Source of the DNA: Streptomyces scabiei 87.22
GTDB lineage: Bacteria; Actinomycetota; Actinomycetes; Streptomycetales; Streptomycetaceae
Direction: 5' to 3'
Length of the DNA stretch: 64,000 nt
Assembly: GCF_000091305.1 (NCBI RefSeq)
Contig: NC_013929.1
Span: 5,270,001-5,334,000, forward strand
Under the pieces are notes generated by a model, which was given only the letters and a program-made list of their open reading frames with translations, was not told where the DNA came from and did not search any database. Made by a program: the position numbers and the translations under genes. Shown here one piece after another: positions 8,180 through 18,491 of this stretch. Each line of letters starts with the position of its first letter. The stretch's first letter is position 1.

Positions 8180-9838
<1,659 letters not shown>

Positions 9839-9864
9839 ACCTCGACGGATCTGAGGGACCTAAA

Positions 9865-9908
9865 CGGCGGTGGGGCGGTGTTTCACGTGAAACACCGCCC
9901 CACCGCCG
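9865..9908. terminator. Perfect 44-base palindrome between convergent genes
   Basis: The two halves (9865-9886 and 9887-9908) are exact reverse complements; each half starts CGGCGGTGGGGCGGTG or ends with its complement. Lying 27 bases after the ligase stop and 10 bases before the end of the convergent kinase gene, it can act as a terminator in both directions. Its centre is a parS sequence (9879-9894), which constrains that part of the palindrome. Confidence 0.75.
9879..9894. other. parS centromere site (ParB binding)
   Basis: TGTTTCACGTGAAACA is an exact match to the 16-base bacterial parS consensus and contains the 14-base form GTTTCACGTGAAAC used in Streptomyces. ParB loads at such sites, which cluster around oriC, to form the segregation complex. 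It is the only copy I see in the window. Confidence 0.85.
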
Positions 9909-9917
9909 TACACGGGC

Positions 9918-12900
9918 TCAGTTCGTGCCGACTCGTGCCAGCAGGTCCACGATCCGGGTCTGCACGTCCGTGCTCGTCGAGCGTTCCGCGAGGAACAGGA
10001 CCGTCTCCCCCGAGGCCAGGCGCGGGAGTTCGGACGGGTCGACGGCGGCGGTGTAGACGACGAGCGGCGTGCGGTTCAGCTGGCCGTTCGTCCGCAGCCA
10101 GTCGATGATTCCGGCCTGGCGGCGGTGCACCTGCAGCAGGTCCATCACCACCAGGTTGGGTCGCATCTGCGCGGCCAGCGTGACGGCATCCGCGTCGGAC
10201 GCGGCCCGCGCGACCTGCATGCCACGCCGCTCCAGCGTCGCGGTGAGGGCGAGCGCGATCTCCGCGTGCTCCTCGATGAGCAGGACGCGCGGCGGATGCT
10301 GCTCGGAGTCGCGTGGCGCCAGCGCCTTCAGCAGTACGGCCGGGTCGGCACCGTACGCCGCCTCCCGTGTCGCCTGGCCGAGCCCCGCCGTCACGAGTAC
10401 GGGGACCTCGGCGGCCACGGCGGCCTGGCGCAGGGACTGCAGTGCCGTGCGCGTGATGGGCCCGGTCAGCGGGTCGACGAACAGGGCGGCCGGGTAGGCG
10501 GCGATCTGGGCGTCCACGTCCTCGCGGGAGTTCACGATCACGGGCCGGTAGCCGCGGTCGCTCAGTGCCTGGTGGGTCGCCGCGTCCGGCGCGGGCCACA
10601 CCAGCAGCCGCCGTGGGTTGTCCAGCGGCTCCGGCGGCAACTCGTCGTCCATCGGCTGCGGATGCGGACGGTCGGGGACCTCCACCGCACCGCCGGGCCC
10701 GTCGAGCGGCTCGGGACCTTCGTCCGCGTTCTCGTCGGGCGCCCCTATGGCGTACGACCGTCCGGCACCCTCCGTACGGCCCGTCAGCCGGGACTGCCCG
10801 GCGAGGGACGGCTGCTGCGGCAGCGGGACCTGGCCGGCGAGGGAGGGCTGCGGGGGCAGCGGGACCTGCCCGGCGAGCGACGGCTGGGACACCTGTGCGG
10901 CGGCCTGCTGCGGCTGGGCCGGGGGCGGCGCCTGGCCGGTGCCGATGCGGAAACCGGTGCCGTTCGTCGGGCTGGACTGCGGGTGCGGGCGCGCGGCGGT
11001 CTCGGGGCGGTCGCCGGTCGGCTGCGGTGGGGTCCCCAGCTTGCGGCGACGGCCCGACCCACCGGGCTGGTGGGGAGTGGGCGTGGCTCCGCCCTGCGCC
11101 TGCGCCTGTGCCTGCGGGCCGCCCTGGCGGGAGAACGGGACGCCTTGGCCGAGCGTCCGTACGCTGATCGCCCGTCCATGGGTGGAGTTGGAGTCGAGGG
11201 GAGCGGCGGCAGGGGCCGGTGCCGGTGCCGCCGGAGTGGCCGGGGCCGGGGCTTGGGCCTGTGCCTGTCGCTGCGCCTGAGCTGGAGTCGGAGCCGGAGC
11301 CGGAGCCGGAGCCGGGGCCATGGCTTCGGCGGGCAACGGCTGTGCGGCGCGCGGCTGTTGTACGGCCACCTCCGGCGGCAGCGGGGTGCCCGAGGAGGGG
11401 GTGGACTGCGGGGGCAGCGGCGCCTGCGGAGCGGCGACGGGGATGCCGACGCCGGAGGTCTCGTGGCGGGCGTCGGGCCAGGACTGCGGCTGGGGCGTGC
11501 CGGGAGCCGCGCCCTGAGCGGGGACGGCCTGCTGGGCGCCGGGCACGCCTGCCGCGGGCACGGGCTGGGCGACGCCCTGAGCCGGCTGCGCCCCGGGGAC
11601 CTCTTGCCGCGGCGGGACGGTGCCCTGCGCGGGGGCGGGCTGTCCGACGCCCGGTTGTCCGGGGGCGGCCTGGCCGGCAGGGGCCTGACCGCCGACCGCC
11701 CGGGCGGCGAGAGCCTGTCCCACGGCCGCCTGGGCCGCGCTCCCCGGTACGCCCTGCGGAGCGACGGGCTGTCCGGGAGCAGCGGCGACGCCCTGACCGG
11801 GCACCTGCTGCGGGACGGCCTGCACGCCCTGCAGGGGTACGGGCTGCGGGGCGCCCTGGATGTTCGGGACGTTCGGGATGTTCTGGGCGAGGGCGGGCTG
11901 CGCGGCGACAGGCTGCGCGACGACCGGCGCCACGCCCTGGGCGGGCACCTGCTGCGCCGGGCCGCTCTGCGGAGGAATCCCCTGCGCCGGGGCACCCTGG
12001 ACCGGCACCCCGGGTGCGGGAGCCGTCATGGCCACGCCGTCACCCTGCTGGGGAGCGGCCTGCCGGACCGCTCGGCGACGGCCGGTCGGTGTGGGGATCG
12101 GGTGCGGTTGCGGCGGGGTGTGGTCGTCGGCCGCCTGGTGCGGGGCGGCGTCATGACGGCCGTCGTCGACACCACCGGCGGGCACGCCCGCGCCCTGACC
12201 CGCGACGGGGCCCTGTGCCACGCCGGGTACCTGCGCCACGCCGGGCGTACCCGGGACCTGACCCATACCCGGGACCTGACCCACACCCGGCCCCGCGACT
12301 CCCCCGGCCTGTACGGGCACGCCCGCCGGTACGAGTCCGGCGGCGGGAACCGGCTGTCCACCGGGCGCAGGCTGCCCCGCAGCGGCCGGGGTCGCCTGGC
12401 CGCCCGCGACGCCCACGCCCGGAGCACCCTCGCCCTGCACGGGCGCGGTGGTGCCGGCGGGCAGCGGCAGCGGCATCGGCATGGGCATCGGCGCGCCGGG
12501 CGCACCCGCCCCGGCGGGCAGAGGTACCGGACCGAGCCCGGCCGCCTGCGCGTACTCGGGTCCCCGGTCGGCCTCGGCCGGCGGCAGCGCGAAGACGGCA
12601 CGCGCGCCCGGCTCGGGCGCGGCGGCACGCTCCTCCGCACTGGCCAGAGCCCGACGCCGGCGCCCGGTGGGCTGCTGAGCGCCCCCCGCGTCAGCGGCAT
12701 CGGAGCCGGCGGTACCGGGACGGGAACCCGCGTCGGCGACGCTCACCTCACTGCCGGTGCTCTGCCCCGCGGGCAGCGCGGCCGGCGGCAGGGCGTTCTG
12801 CGCGGCGGCGGGCTCCCGGCGCGCGCGCCGCCCGCCGGGCGCGGGCACACCCTGCGGCGGCACCGTTCCCCCCAGTCCGCTGGCGGCGGCAGCGGCTCCC

Positions 12901-14912
12901 GCCGCGTGCTCGGCCGCCGTGACGACCGCGCCCTCGGCGGCCACGGGTTGTGCGGTGACACCGAGCCCCTCAGCGCCCCCGTCAGCCGCACCGGCCGCGG
13001 CGATCGCGACCGCCGCGTCCTCGGCCCTGCGCCTGCGCCGCCCGGTGGGGGCGACGGCGGCCTCGGGCCCTCCGGCCTCGGGGGCGTCCTCGCTCTCCAG
13101 GAAGGCGTCCACCGACGACCGCCGCGCCCGCCTGCGCCCGCCACCGGCGGCGGCCTGCTCGGGCAGGGCGACCTCGGCGCCGCCCGCGGGGGCACCGGAA
13201 GCGACCTCGGCGCCCACCACCGCGGGCAACGGGGCGGCGGGCACGGCCCCGGCGCCGCCCCCGAGCGGCACCTCCAGCACATACGCGCTGCCGCTCATCC
13301 CCGGCACCTCGACCGTCTGCAGCACACCGCCGTGCGCCCGGACGATTCCCCGGACGATCGGCTGGTGCACCGGGTCTCCCCCGGCGTACGGCCCGCGCAC
13401 CTCGATACGGACGACCTCACCGCGCTGCGCGGCCGCGACCACCACGGTGTTGTCCATGTACCCGCCGGCGGACACGGGCGTGTTGCCCGTCGCGTCCACA
13501 CCGGCCACATCGGCGACGAGGTGCGCGAGCGCGGTCGCGAGCCGCACCTGGTCCACCTCGGCCTCGATGGGCGGCGCGTGCACGGCGAACTGCACCCGCC
13601 CCGGCCCGATCAGCTCCACGGCCCCGTCGACACCGGCCGCGACGACCGCGTCCAGCATCACGGCCGTACGGACGAGGCCGTCCTCGCCCGCGTCGATCCG
13701 CTGGTAGCCGAGCACGTTGTCGATGAGGGTCGTGATCCGCGAGTACCCGGCGGTCAGGTGGTGCAGCACCTGGTTGGCCTCGGGCCACAGCTGCCCGGCG
13801 TCGTCGGCGGCGAGTGTGCCCAGCTCGCTGCGGAGCTGGTCCAGCGGACCGCGCAGCGAGGTGCCCAGCACGGCGAGCAGCTGCTCGTGCCGCGCGGCCA
13901 GCGCCTCGTAGCGGTCCTTCTCACGCTCGCCGAGCGCCGCGTACCGCTCGTCGCCGGCGGCGAGTTCCTCGGCGTGCTGCTCGCTCAGCTCGGCCAGTTC
14001 GGCGGCGTGCTCCTCCCGGACGCCCGCCAGTTCCTCGGCGTGCTCCTTGGCGAGCCGCTCCAGCTCCTCCGCGTGCGTCTCGGCCTCGGAGTCCTTCTCC
14101 TCGGCGAGCTTGTCGTACGGCCGCCGGTCGGTGAACGTCATCACCGCGCCGACGAGCTGGTCCCCGTCACGCACCGGCGCGGTCGTCAGGTCGACCGACA
14201 CCTTCTCGCCGTTCTTCGACCACAGCACCTGCCCGCGCACCCGGTGCTTGCGCCCGGACCGCAGGGTGTCCGCGAGCGGCGACTCGCCGTACGGGAAGGG
14301 GGCGCCGTCCTCGCGGGAGTGCAGCACGAGCGTGTGCAGCTCGCGTCCGCCGAGGTCACTGGCCCGGTAACCCAGTATCTGCGCGGCGGCCGGATTGACG
14401 AGAACGATCCGCCCGTCCGTGTCCGTCCCGACCACGCCCTCGGACGCGGCCCGCAGGATCATCTCGGTCTGCCGTTGCGAACGCGCGAGTTCGGCCTCGG
14501 TGTCGACGGTGCCCGAAAGATCCCGTACGACCAGCATGAGCAGCTCGTCGTTGGTGTAGCCGTAACCGTCGTACGCCTGCTGGCCGTTCTCCAGATTCGC
14601 GGATGTGACCTCGACCGGGAACTCGCTGCCGTCGGTCCGGCGGGCGGTCATCCGGGTCGGCTTGGTCCGCCCGGTCGGGTCCATGGTGTCGGGGCGCCGC
14701 ATGGAGCCCGGGATGAGCCGGGAGTCGAACTCGGGGAGCAGGTCCAGCAGACCGCGTCCGACCAACGCGGTCCCGGGGGTCTCGAAGGCCTCGAGCGCGA
14801 TCGTGTTGGCGTTGACGACGGTCCCATTGGCGTTGACCAGCACCAACGCGTCGGGCAGCGCGTCCAGTATGGCTGCGAGGCGAGCAGCGCCTCGGGATGG
14901 CCTGCTGCTCAC
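9918..14912 (-). CDS. Giant PAS/degenerate histidine-kinase/receiver-like regulatory protein
   Basis: Starting from GTG 14912 (GGAGGA eight bases upstream), the protein has 1664 residues. Order: PAS domain 1 (about 10-130), PAS domain 2 (about 145-265), an Ala/Glu-rich coiled coil (about 275-360), a kinase-like dimerisation segment where the usual SHELRTPL reads GTSLRGPL, so the phospho-accepting His is missing, and a weak ATPase-like domain to about 600. About 800 residues of Pro/Gln/Ala/Val-rich sequence follow. The C-terminus holds two receiver-like folds (about 1430-1540 and 1545-1664); the last keeps an Asp in LVVMDLLQV. I infer a signalling scaffold rather than an active kinase. Substrate and partner are unknown. 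Confidence 0.75.
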   Translation of the reverse strand: MSSRPSRGAARLAAILDALPDALVLVNANGTVVNANTIALEAFETPGTALVGRGLLDLLPEFDSRLIPGSMRRPDTMDPTGRTKPTRMTARRTDGSEFPVEVTSANLENGQQAYDGYGYTNDELLMLVVRDLSGTVDTEAELARSQRQTEMILRAASEGVVGTDTDGRIVLVNPAAAQILGYRASDLGGRELHTLVLHSREDGAPFPYGESPLADTLRSGRKHRVRGQVLWSKNGEKVSVDLTTAPVRDGDQLVGAVMTFTDRRPYDKLAEEKDSEAETHAEELERLAKEHAEELAGVREEHAAELAELSEQHAEELAAGDERYAALGEREKDRYEALAARHEQLLAVLGTSLRGPLDQLRSELGTLAADDAGQLWPEANQVLHHLTAGYSRITTLIDNVLGYQRIDAGEDGLVRTAVMLDAVVAAGVDGAVELIGPGRVQFAVHAPPIEAEVDQVRLATALAHLVADVAGVDATGNTPVSAGGYMDNTVVVAAAQRGEVVRIEVRGPYAGGDPVHQPIVRGIVRAHGGVLQTVEVPGMSGSAYVLEVPLGGGAGAVPAAPLPAVVGAEVASGAPAGGAEVALPEQAAAGGGRRRARRSSVDAFLESEDAPEAGGPEAAVAPTGRRRRRAEDAAVAIAAAGAADGGAEGLGVTAQPVAAEGAVVTAAEHAAGAAAAASGLGGTVPPQGVPAPGGRRARREPAAAQNALPPAALPAGQSTGSEVSVADAGSRPGTAGSDAADAGGAQQPTGRRRRALASAEERAAAPEPGARAVFALPPAEADRGPEYAQAAGLGPVPLPAGAGAPGAPMPMPMPLPLPAGTTAPVQGEGAPGVGVAGGQATPAAAGQPAPGGQPVPAAGLVPAGVPVQAGGVAGPGVGQVPGMGQVPGTPGVAQVPGVAQGPVAGQGAGVPAGGVDDGRHDAAPHQAADDHTPPQPHPIPTPTGRRRAVRQAAPQQGDGVAMTAPAPGVPVQGAPAQGIPPQSGPAQQVPAQGVAPVVAQPVAAQPALAQNIPNVPNIQGAPQPVPLQGVQAVPQQVPGQGVAAAPGQPVAPQGVPGSAAQAAVGQALAARAVGGQAPAGQAAPGQPGVGQPAPAQGTVPPRQEVPGAQPAQGVAQPVPAAGVPGAQQAVPAQGAAPGTPQPQSWPDARHETSGVGIPVAAPQAPLPPQSTPSSGTPLPPEVAVQQPRAAQPLPAEAMAPAPAPAPAPTPAQAQRQAQAQAPAPATPAAPAPAPAAAPLDSNSTHGRAISVRTLGQGVPFSRQGGPQAQAQAQGGATPTPHQPGGSGRRRKLGTPPQPTGDRPETAARPHPQSSPTNGTGFRIGTGQAPPPAQPQQAAAQVSQPSLAGQVPLPPQPSLAGQVPLPQQPSLAGQSRLTGRTEGAGRSYAIGAPDENADEGPEPLDGPGGAVEVPDRPHPQPMDDELPPEPLDNPRRLLVWPAPDAATHQALSDRGYRPVIVNSREDVDAQIAAYPAALFVDPLTGPITRTALQSLRQAAVAAEVPVLVTAGLGQATREAAYGADPAVLLKALAPRDSEQHPPRVLLIEEHAEIALALTATLERRGMQVARAASDADAVTLAAQMRPNLVVMDLLQVHRRQAGIIDWLRTNGQLNRTPLVVYTAAVDPSELPRLASGETVLFLAERSTSTDVQTRIVDLLARVGTN

Positions 14913-15265
14913 GAGACGCTTCCTCCCTGTTACCGCATCTTGCCGACCGCTGGGCCCGTGGCCATCTTGCCAACCGGCCCGCAACGTGTCACGCGAGGGA
15001 GTCTACGGGCAGAGGTTGCGCTCGCGACGCCGGATGAGAGGGAGGTCGCACACCGAACATCTGGAGATGCGGTGACTGTGCGGACGGGGATGCCGTGACC
15101 GTGTGTTTTGCCGGGGGACCTTGTCGGCGGCACATATGTACGGGCTGCGCGCGGCTGTCGAACGGCCCGCCGCCCCCGCCCACCGGGTGGCCGATTCCCT
15201 TCTCCCCTTCTCCCCTTCTCTCCGCCCTCTCCTCTCTCTTCCTTCTCCGTCTTCCTCGCGTCTCC
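14913..15265. other. Intergenic region with a long pyrimidine tract
   Basis: No gene is seen. From about 15195 to 15265 the plus strand is nearly pure pyrimidine (repeats of CCCCTTCT). It lies directly downstream of the protease-inhibitor gene on the minus strand, whose transcript would therefore end in a polypurine run. I see no clear hairpin terminator. Confidence 0.5.
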
Positions 15266-15817
15266 CTAGGCGCGGAGGTCCGGCAGTACGGGCACGAGCG
15301 CGTCCCAGCGGGCGATCTCGCAGCCGTTCCTGCGGTCGAACGTCGCGTCGACGCGGCGTCCGGCCCAGGTCCCGGTGACATGGGCGGTGGCTGGCCCGCC
15401 GTACTGCATCGTGCACATGCCCTGGGACCCCGCCGGCGCGAAGGGATCCGTCCCCCACACCGTGCGCCGGTCGAGTCGTCCGCACGCCCCGCTCGCGTCC
15501 GGGTGACTGCCGCCCTGCGGATGACACCGCAGGACGAACGTTCCGTCCGCCCTGCCGCCGGCCTCCCGGACGGTGACGGTCAACCGGTCCGCGGAGTCGA
15601 GGGCGCCGGTGAGCGAGGGCAGGGGCAGCGGCGTTCGCGACACCGACTCGGCGGCGTACGCGTCCGGCGCCACCGGCGCGAGGGTGCCGGCGGCCGCCGC
15701 GGCCAGCGAGGCGGCGGCGCCGAGGAGCAGTCGGCCCAGTGTGGCGGGGCGGGCGGGGCGGCTGGGCGACGCGGTGGGAGGGAGCGGGCGGGCGACGGCG
15801 GGAGGACTCTGCGACAT
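15266..15817 (-). CDS. Subtilisin inhibitor-like (SSI family) secreted protease inhibitor
   Basis: The 183-residue precursor has a signal region (hydrophobic core about 27-55, cleavage likely near APDAYAAES) and a mature SSI domain of about 115 residues: LTVTVREAGG, LRCHPQGGSHPDASGACGRL, then MCTMQYGGPATAHVTGTWAGRRV and NGCEIARWDAL. The four conserved cysteines are present. Aligning MCTM-QY with the reactive-site loop of SSI places Met at P1, consistent with inhibition of subtilisin-like proteases. It is secreted and likely controls the cell's own extracellular proteases. The ATG at 15817 is the only good start close to the signal peptide. Confidence 0.88.
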   Translation of the reverse strand: MSQSPPAVARPLPPTASPSRPARPATLGRLLLGAAASLAAAAAGTLAPVAPDAYAAESVSRTPLPLPSLTGALDSADRLTVTVREAGGRADGTFVLRCHPQGGSHPDASGACGRLDRRTVWGTDPFAPAGSQGMCTMQYGGPATAHVTGTWAGRRVDATFDRRNGCEIARWDALVPVLPDLRA

Positions 15818-16030
15818 GACCTGACTAACGCCACGCCCGCCCCACGGTTGCGTGCGGTGCCACCCCTCGTCCCCACCCGTCGCGGCCGGCCCTCCGCACC
15901 ACTCCCGACGTGCCCTACTGCTTTGCCCTGCGGCCTCTCCGCCTAGTACCGTGGGAGGCGATTGGTGACAGCCCACCAGGCTGTGTCATCATCTGCACGC
16001 ACCATTCGCGCTCGCGCGGGCGGTTGTGCT

Positions 16031-16121
16031 GGAGGCGTCGCCTAGTCCGGTCTATGGCGCCGCACTGCTAATGCGGTTTGGGACTTCAATCCCATCGAGG
16101 GTTCAAATCCCTCCGCCTCCG
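16031..16121 (+). tRNA. tRNA-Ser(GCU)
   Basis: A 91-base class II tRNA with acceptor stem GGAGGCG/CGCCTCC, anticodon arm CCGCA-CTGCTAA-TGCGG (anticodon GCT, reading AGC/AGU), a long variable arm, a T arm with GGTTCAAATCC and a G discriminator. All stems pair. A terminator follows at 16131. Confidence 0.95.
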
Positions 16122-16130
16122 CGCTTGATC

Positions 16131-16163
16131 ACGAAGCCCCGGTCCATCGGACCGGGGCTTCGT
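16131..16163 (+). terminator. Terminator of tRNA-Ser(GCU)
   Basis: A 15-bp perfect stem (arms 16131-16145 and 16149-16163, ACGAAGCCCCGGTCC in the first) with a 3-base loop begins ten bases after the tRNA. No T-run follows beyond short pyrimidines, as is usual in Streptomyces. Confidence 0.8.
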
Positions 16164-16233
16164 CGTTCCCGCCCTCGGCCCAAGACCGCCGAACAGGTCG
16201 TTTTCCCAGGTCGCAAGGGGTAGGGGAAACGGA

Positions 16234-16263
16234 TTTCACATGGCGACGGCAGTCATGTAATGT
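16234..16263 (+). promoter_or_regulatory. Possible promoter of tRNA-Arg
   Basis: TTTCAC (16234-16239) and TAATGT (16258-16263) are spaced by 18 bases and lie 57 bases upstream of tRNA-Arg. They resemble a sigma-70-type -35/-10 pair but the match is modest. Confidence 0.35.
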
Positions 16264-16319
16264 TCTTCCTGTCGCCGCGAGCGGGCCGAAAGGACCAGGA
16301 ACGGCAGAAAACAGAACAA

Positions 16320-16392
16320 GCACTCGTAGCTTAACGGATAGAGCATCTGACTACGGATCAGAAGGTTGCAGGTTCGAATCCTGCCGAGTGCA
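16320..16392 (+). tRNA. tRNA-Arg(ACG)
   Basis: A 73-base tRNA with acceptor stem GCACTCG/CGAGTGC, anticodon arm CTGAC-TACGGAT-... reading anticodon ACG (inosine-modified at position 34 to read CGU, CGC and CGA), and a standard T arm GCAGG-TTCGAAT-CCTGC. The A34 of this tRNA is the substrate of TadA, encoded at 37868-38419. Confidence 0.95.
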
Positions 16393-16400
16393 CACAGGTG

Positions 16401-16428
16401 AGAGGCCCCGGAGAGATCCGGGGCCTCT
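16401..16428 (+). terminator. Terminator of tRNA-Arg
   Basis: An 11-bp stem (AGAGGCCCCGG at 16401-16411 and its complement at 16418-16428) with a 6-base loop starts nine bases after the tRNA and runs into TTG. Confidence 0.85.
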
Positions 16429-16641
16429 TGCGTTGTCCGGACGTGCGGCAGCAGCGGACCTCACGAAGCTGCCGGGATGCGCGTACGCGGTGGGCGATGC
16501 GGCTGGACGGGTGCAGTTCGGCGCCTGACCCCGGCGGCCTCCGCCCGGAGCGGCGCAGCGGCGGATTACATGGGCCCGTGCCTCGGCGTGGGGCGTGCCG
16601 GTGTCGTTCGCGGCCCCGGGTCCGACGAATGAGAGAGCGCG

Positions 16642-17916
16642 ATGTCAGAGCGCGACCCTCGCAACCGCACCGGCCGCCGCCCGCTTCTGCGCGGGCTCGC
16701 CGCCGCCGTGCTCACGGCCGGCCTGCTGGTGGCCTCGACGGGACAGGGGCACGGAAGCGCTGCGGCCACCGCGGCGCCCGGCGCACAGTTCACGCCGTTG
16801 ACGGCGGCGGTGCTGACCGAACCGGCGCCGTTCGTCGCCACGGACGACAGGACGCACCTCTCGTACGAACTGCTCACCACGAGTTCCCTGCCCAGCAGCA
16901 CGCCGCTGCGGCTCGACCGCGTCGAGGTCCGCGACGCCCGCACGCACCGGGTCGTCGGCTCGCTGAGCGGTCAGGCGCTGGCCGACGCCGCCAACCCGGT
17001 GGGCGACCCGCTGCCGGGTGCCGACGCGTACACCCCGGCGCCTCCGGGGCCGACGCCGACCGTCATCCAGGGCTCCCAGCAGTGGATCATCTGGCTCGAC
17101 CTGGTCCTCGACCGCGGTGAGCGGGTGCCCAAGGTCCTCGAACACCATCTTGAGGGTGCCGTCCTGGCGCCCTCCGGCACCTTCGCCTTCGAGGAGACGG
17201 TGCAGCTCACCCGGACCGCCCACAGACCGCCGTTGAACCTGGGACCGCCGGTCCGCCCCGGCACCTGGTACTCCAGCGAGTCCTGCTGCGGCAACACCCA
17301 CCACCGGCGCGGCCTCGCTCCGATCAACGGCCGCTTCTACGTGCCGCAGCGCTTCGCGATCGACTGGTACCGGGTCGGCAGGCAGGGGCAGACCTGGGAG
17401 GGCGACCCCGCGCGGCTCTCCAGTTACCTGAGCTACCGTCAGCCGGTCGTGGCCTCGCTCGGCGGCACCGTGGTGGAGGTCCAGGACGGAATCCCGGACA
17501 ACACGCCGCCCGAGACACCGCCCATCCCGCCGATCGGGGACACGGTCGGCAACCACGTCACCGTGGAGGTCGCGCCGGGCCGCTATCTGCTCTACGCCCA
17601 CCTGACACCCGGCTCGCTCCGGGTCCGGGAGGGCGACCGGGTCACATCCGGCCAGGTCCTCGGGCTGATCGGCAACAGCGGCAACTCGACCACCCCGCAC
17701 CTGCACTTCCAGGTGATGACCACCCCCGAGTTCTTCCCGACCGACAGCCCGCCGTTCACGTTCCGGCAGTTCCGCGTCGTCGGGCAGGTCGAGCCCCGGA
17801 TCTGGGACGACAACCTCGGTCTGCAGCCGACCGGCGTCCTGCCGATCACGCCCTCGCCGTACGACGGCCCGCACCGTGCGCGGTATCCGCTCGACCGTGA
17901 GGTGCTGAAGTTCTGA
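16642..17916 (+). CDS. Secreted M23-type peptidase-fold protein, probably lacking one zinc ligand
   Basis: The 424-residue precursor has an Arg-rich N-terminus and a hydrophobic signal segment (about 14-36). The C-terminal half (about 230-370) is a LytM/M23 fold: RFAIDWYRV, YLSYRQPVVASLGGTVVEVQDG, RYLLYAHLTPGSLRVREGDRVTSGQVLGLIGNSGNS, HLHFQVM. Active M23 enzymes bind zinc through HxxxD and HxH. HxH and the Asp are here, but the first His is replaced (RFAID, about 234-238). The protein may be non-catalytic, binding peptidoglycan or regulating another hydrolase. The N-terminal half (40-220) resembles no family I recognise. ATG at 16642 has only a weak GAGAG upstream. Confidence 0.75.
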   Translation: MSERDPRNRTGRRPLLRGLAAAVLTAGLLVASTGQGHGSAAATAAPGAQFTPLTAAVLTEPAPFVATDDRTHLSYELLTTSSLPSSTPLRLDRVEVRDARTHRVVGSLSGQALADAANPVGDPLPGADAYTPAPPGPTPTVIQGSQQWIIWLDLVLDRGERVPKVLEHHLEGAVLAPSGTFAFEETVQLTRTAHRPPLNLGPPVRPGTWYSSESCCGNTHHRRGLAPINGRFYVPQRFAIDWYRVGRQGQTWEGDPARLSSYLSYRQPVVASLGGTVVEVQDGIPDNTPPETPPIPPIGDTVGNHVTVEVAPGRYLLYAHLTPGSLRVREGDRVTSGQVLGLIGNSGNSTTPHLHFQVMTTPEFFPTDSPPFTFRQFRVVGQVEPRIWDDNLGLQPTGVLPITPSPYDGPHRARYPLDREVLKF

Positions 17917-18088
17917 CCGCCGGGTTCCGACCGCGTGATTCTGACCACCGGGTTCTGGCCACCAGGCCCTGACCACCGGGTTCGTGCGGCGGCGATCACC
18001 ACGAGACCACTGGTGGAGCGTGTCGGGAGAGGGGCCGGAGGCGGAAGAGAGCGGACTGGCGGATACGCGTGGGCGCATACTGGTCGAG

Positions 18089-18310
18089 ATGACAAAGCCA
18101 GGTGCACCGAAGCGCTATTTGCCCACCAGTCCCTTCAAGGCCCCGGTCGCCCCGCCGCCCAAGCACTTCGCGGTGGGCGACCAGGTCACACACGACATGT
18201 ACGGCCTCGGCCGGGTGATCGGCATCGAGGACGGCATCGCCGCACTCGTCGATTTCGGGTCCGCGCGACAGCGGATCCTCAGCCCGTACACCAAGATGAG
18301 CAAGCTGTAG
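18089..18310 (+). CDS. Small conserved protein with CarD/PcrA-type Tudor fold
   Basis: A 73-residue basic protein. Residues about 30-73 (HFAVGDQVTHDMYGLGRVIG... VDFGSARQRILSPYTKMSKL) match the Tudor-like fold found at the C-terminus of UvrD/PcrA helicases and in CarD, both of which contact RNA polymerase. I infer a small RNA-polymerase-associated protein, but function is not shown. The frame is open further upstream; ATG 18089 starts the conserved part. Confidence 0.7.
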   Translation: MTKPGAPKRYLPTSPFKAPVAPPPKHFAVGDQVTHDMYGLGRVIGIEDGIAALVDFGSARQRILSPYTKMSKL

Positions 18311-18491
18311 TCCGAGACACAGACGGAAACCAGGGCCGGGCCCGGGTCGGGGCCGGGCTCTGAAGCGGCGGCAGGTTGCGCTCCGTGGGGAGCGCGTCCC
18401 GCCGTGCCGTTCTGCCTCACCACGCTGTCCGTCCCCGTCCCGCCCGGCCGGGCGGAGGCGCTGTCAGTGGTGCCCTCTAGGGTCGTGAGGG

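Noticed and set aside
9865..9908. Insertion-sequence terminal repeat
   Set aside because: A single perfect palindrome centred on parS with no transposase or second copy nearby fits a terminator plus centromere site better.
10125..15098. A 1657-codon open frame on the plus strand opposite the giant regulator gene
   Set aside because: It is made of Arg/Gly/Leu/His low-complexity sequence, has no domain, and mirrors the codon bias of the minus-strand gene, which has PAS and receiver domains and a good start.
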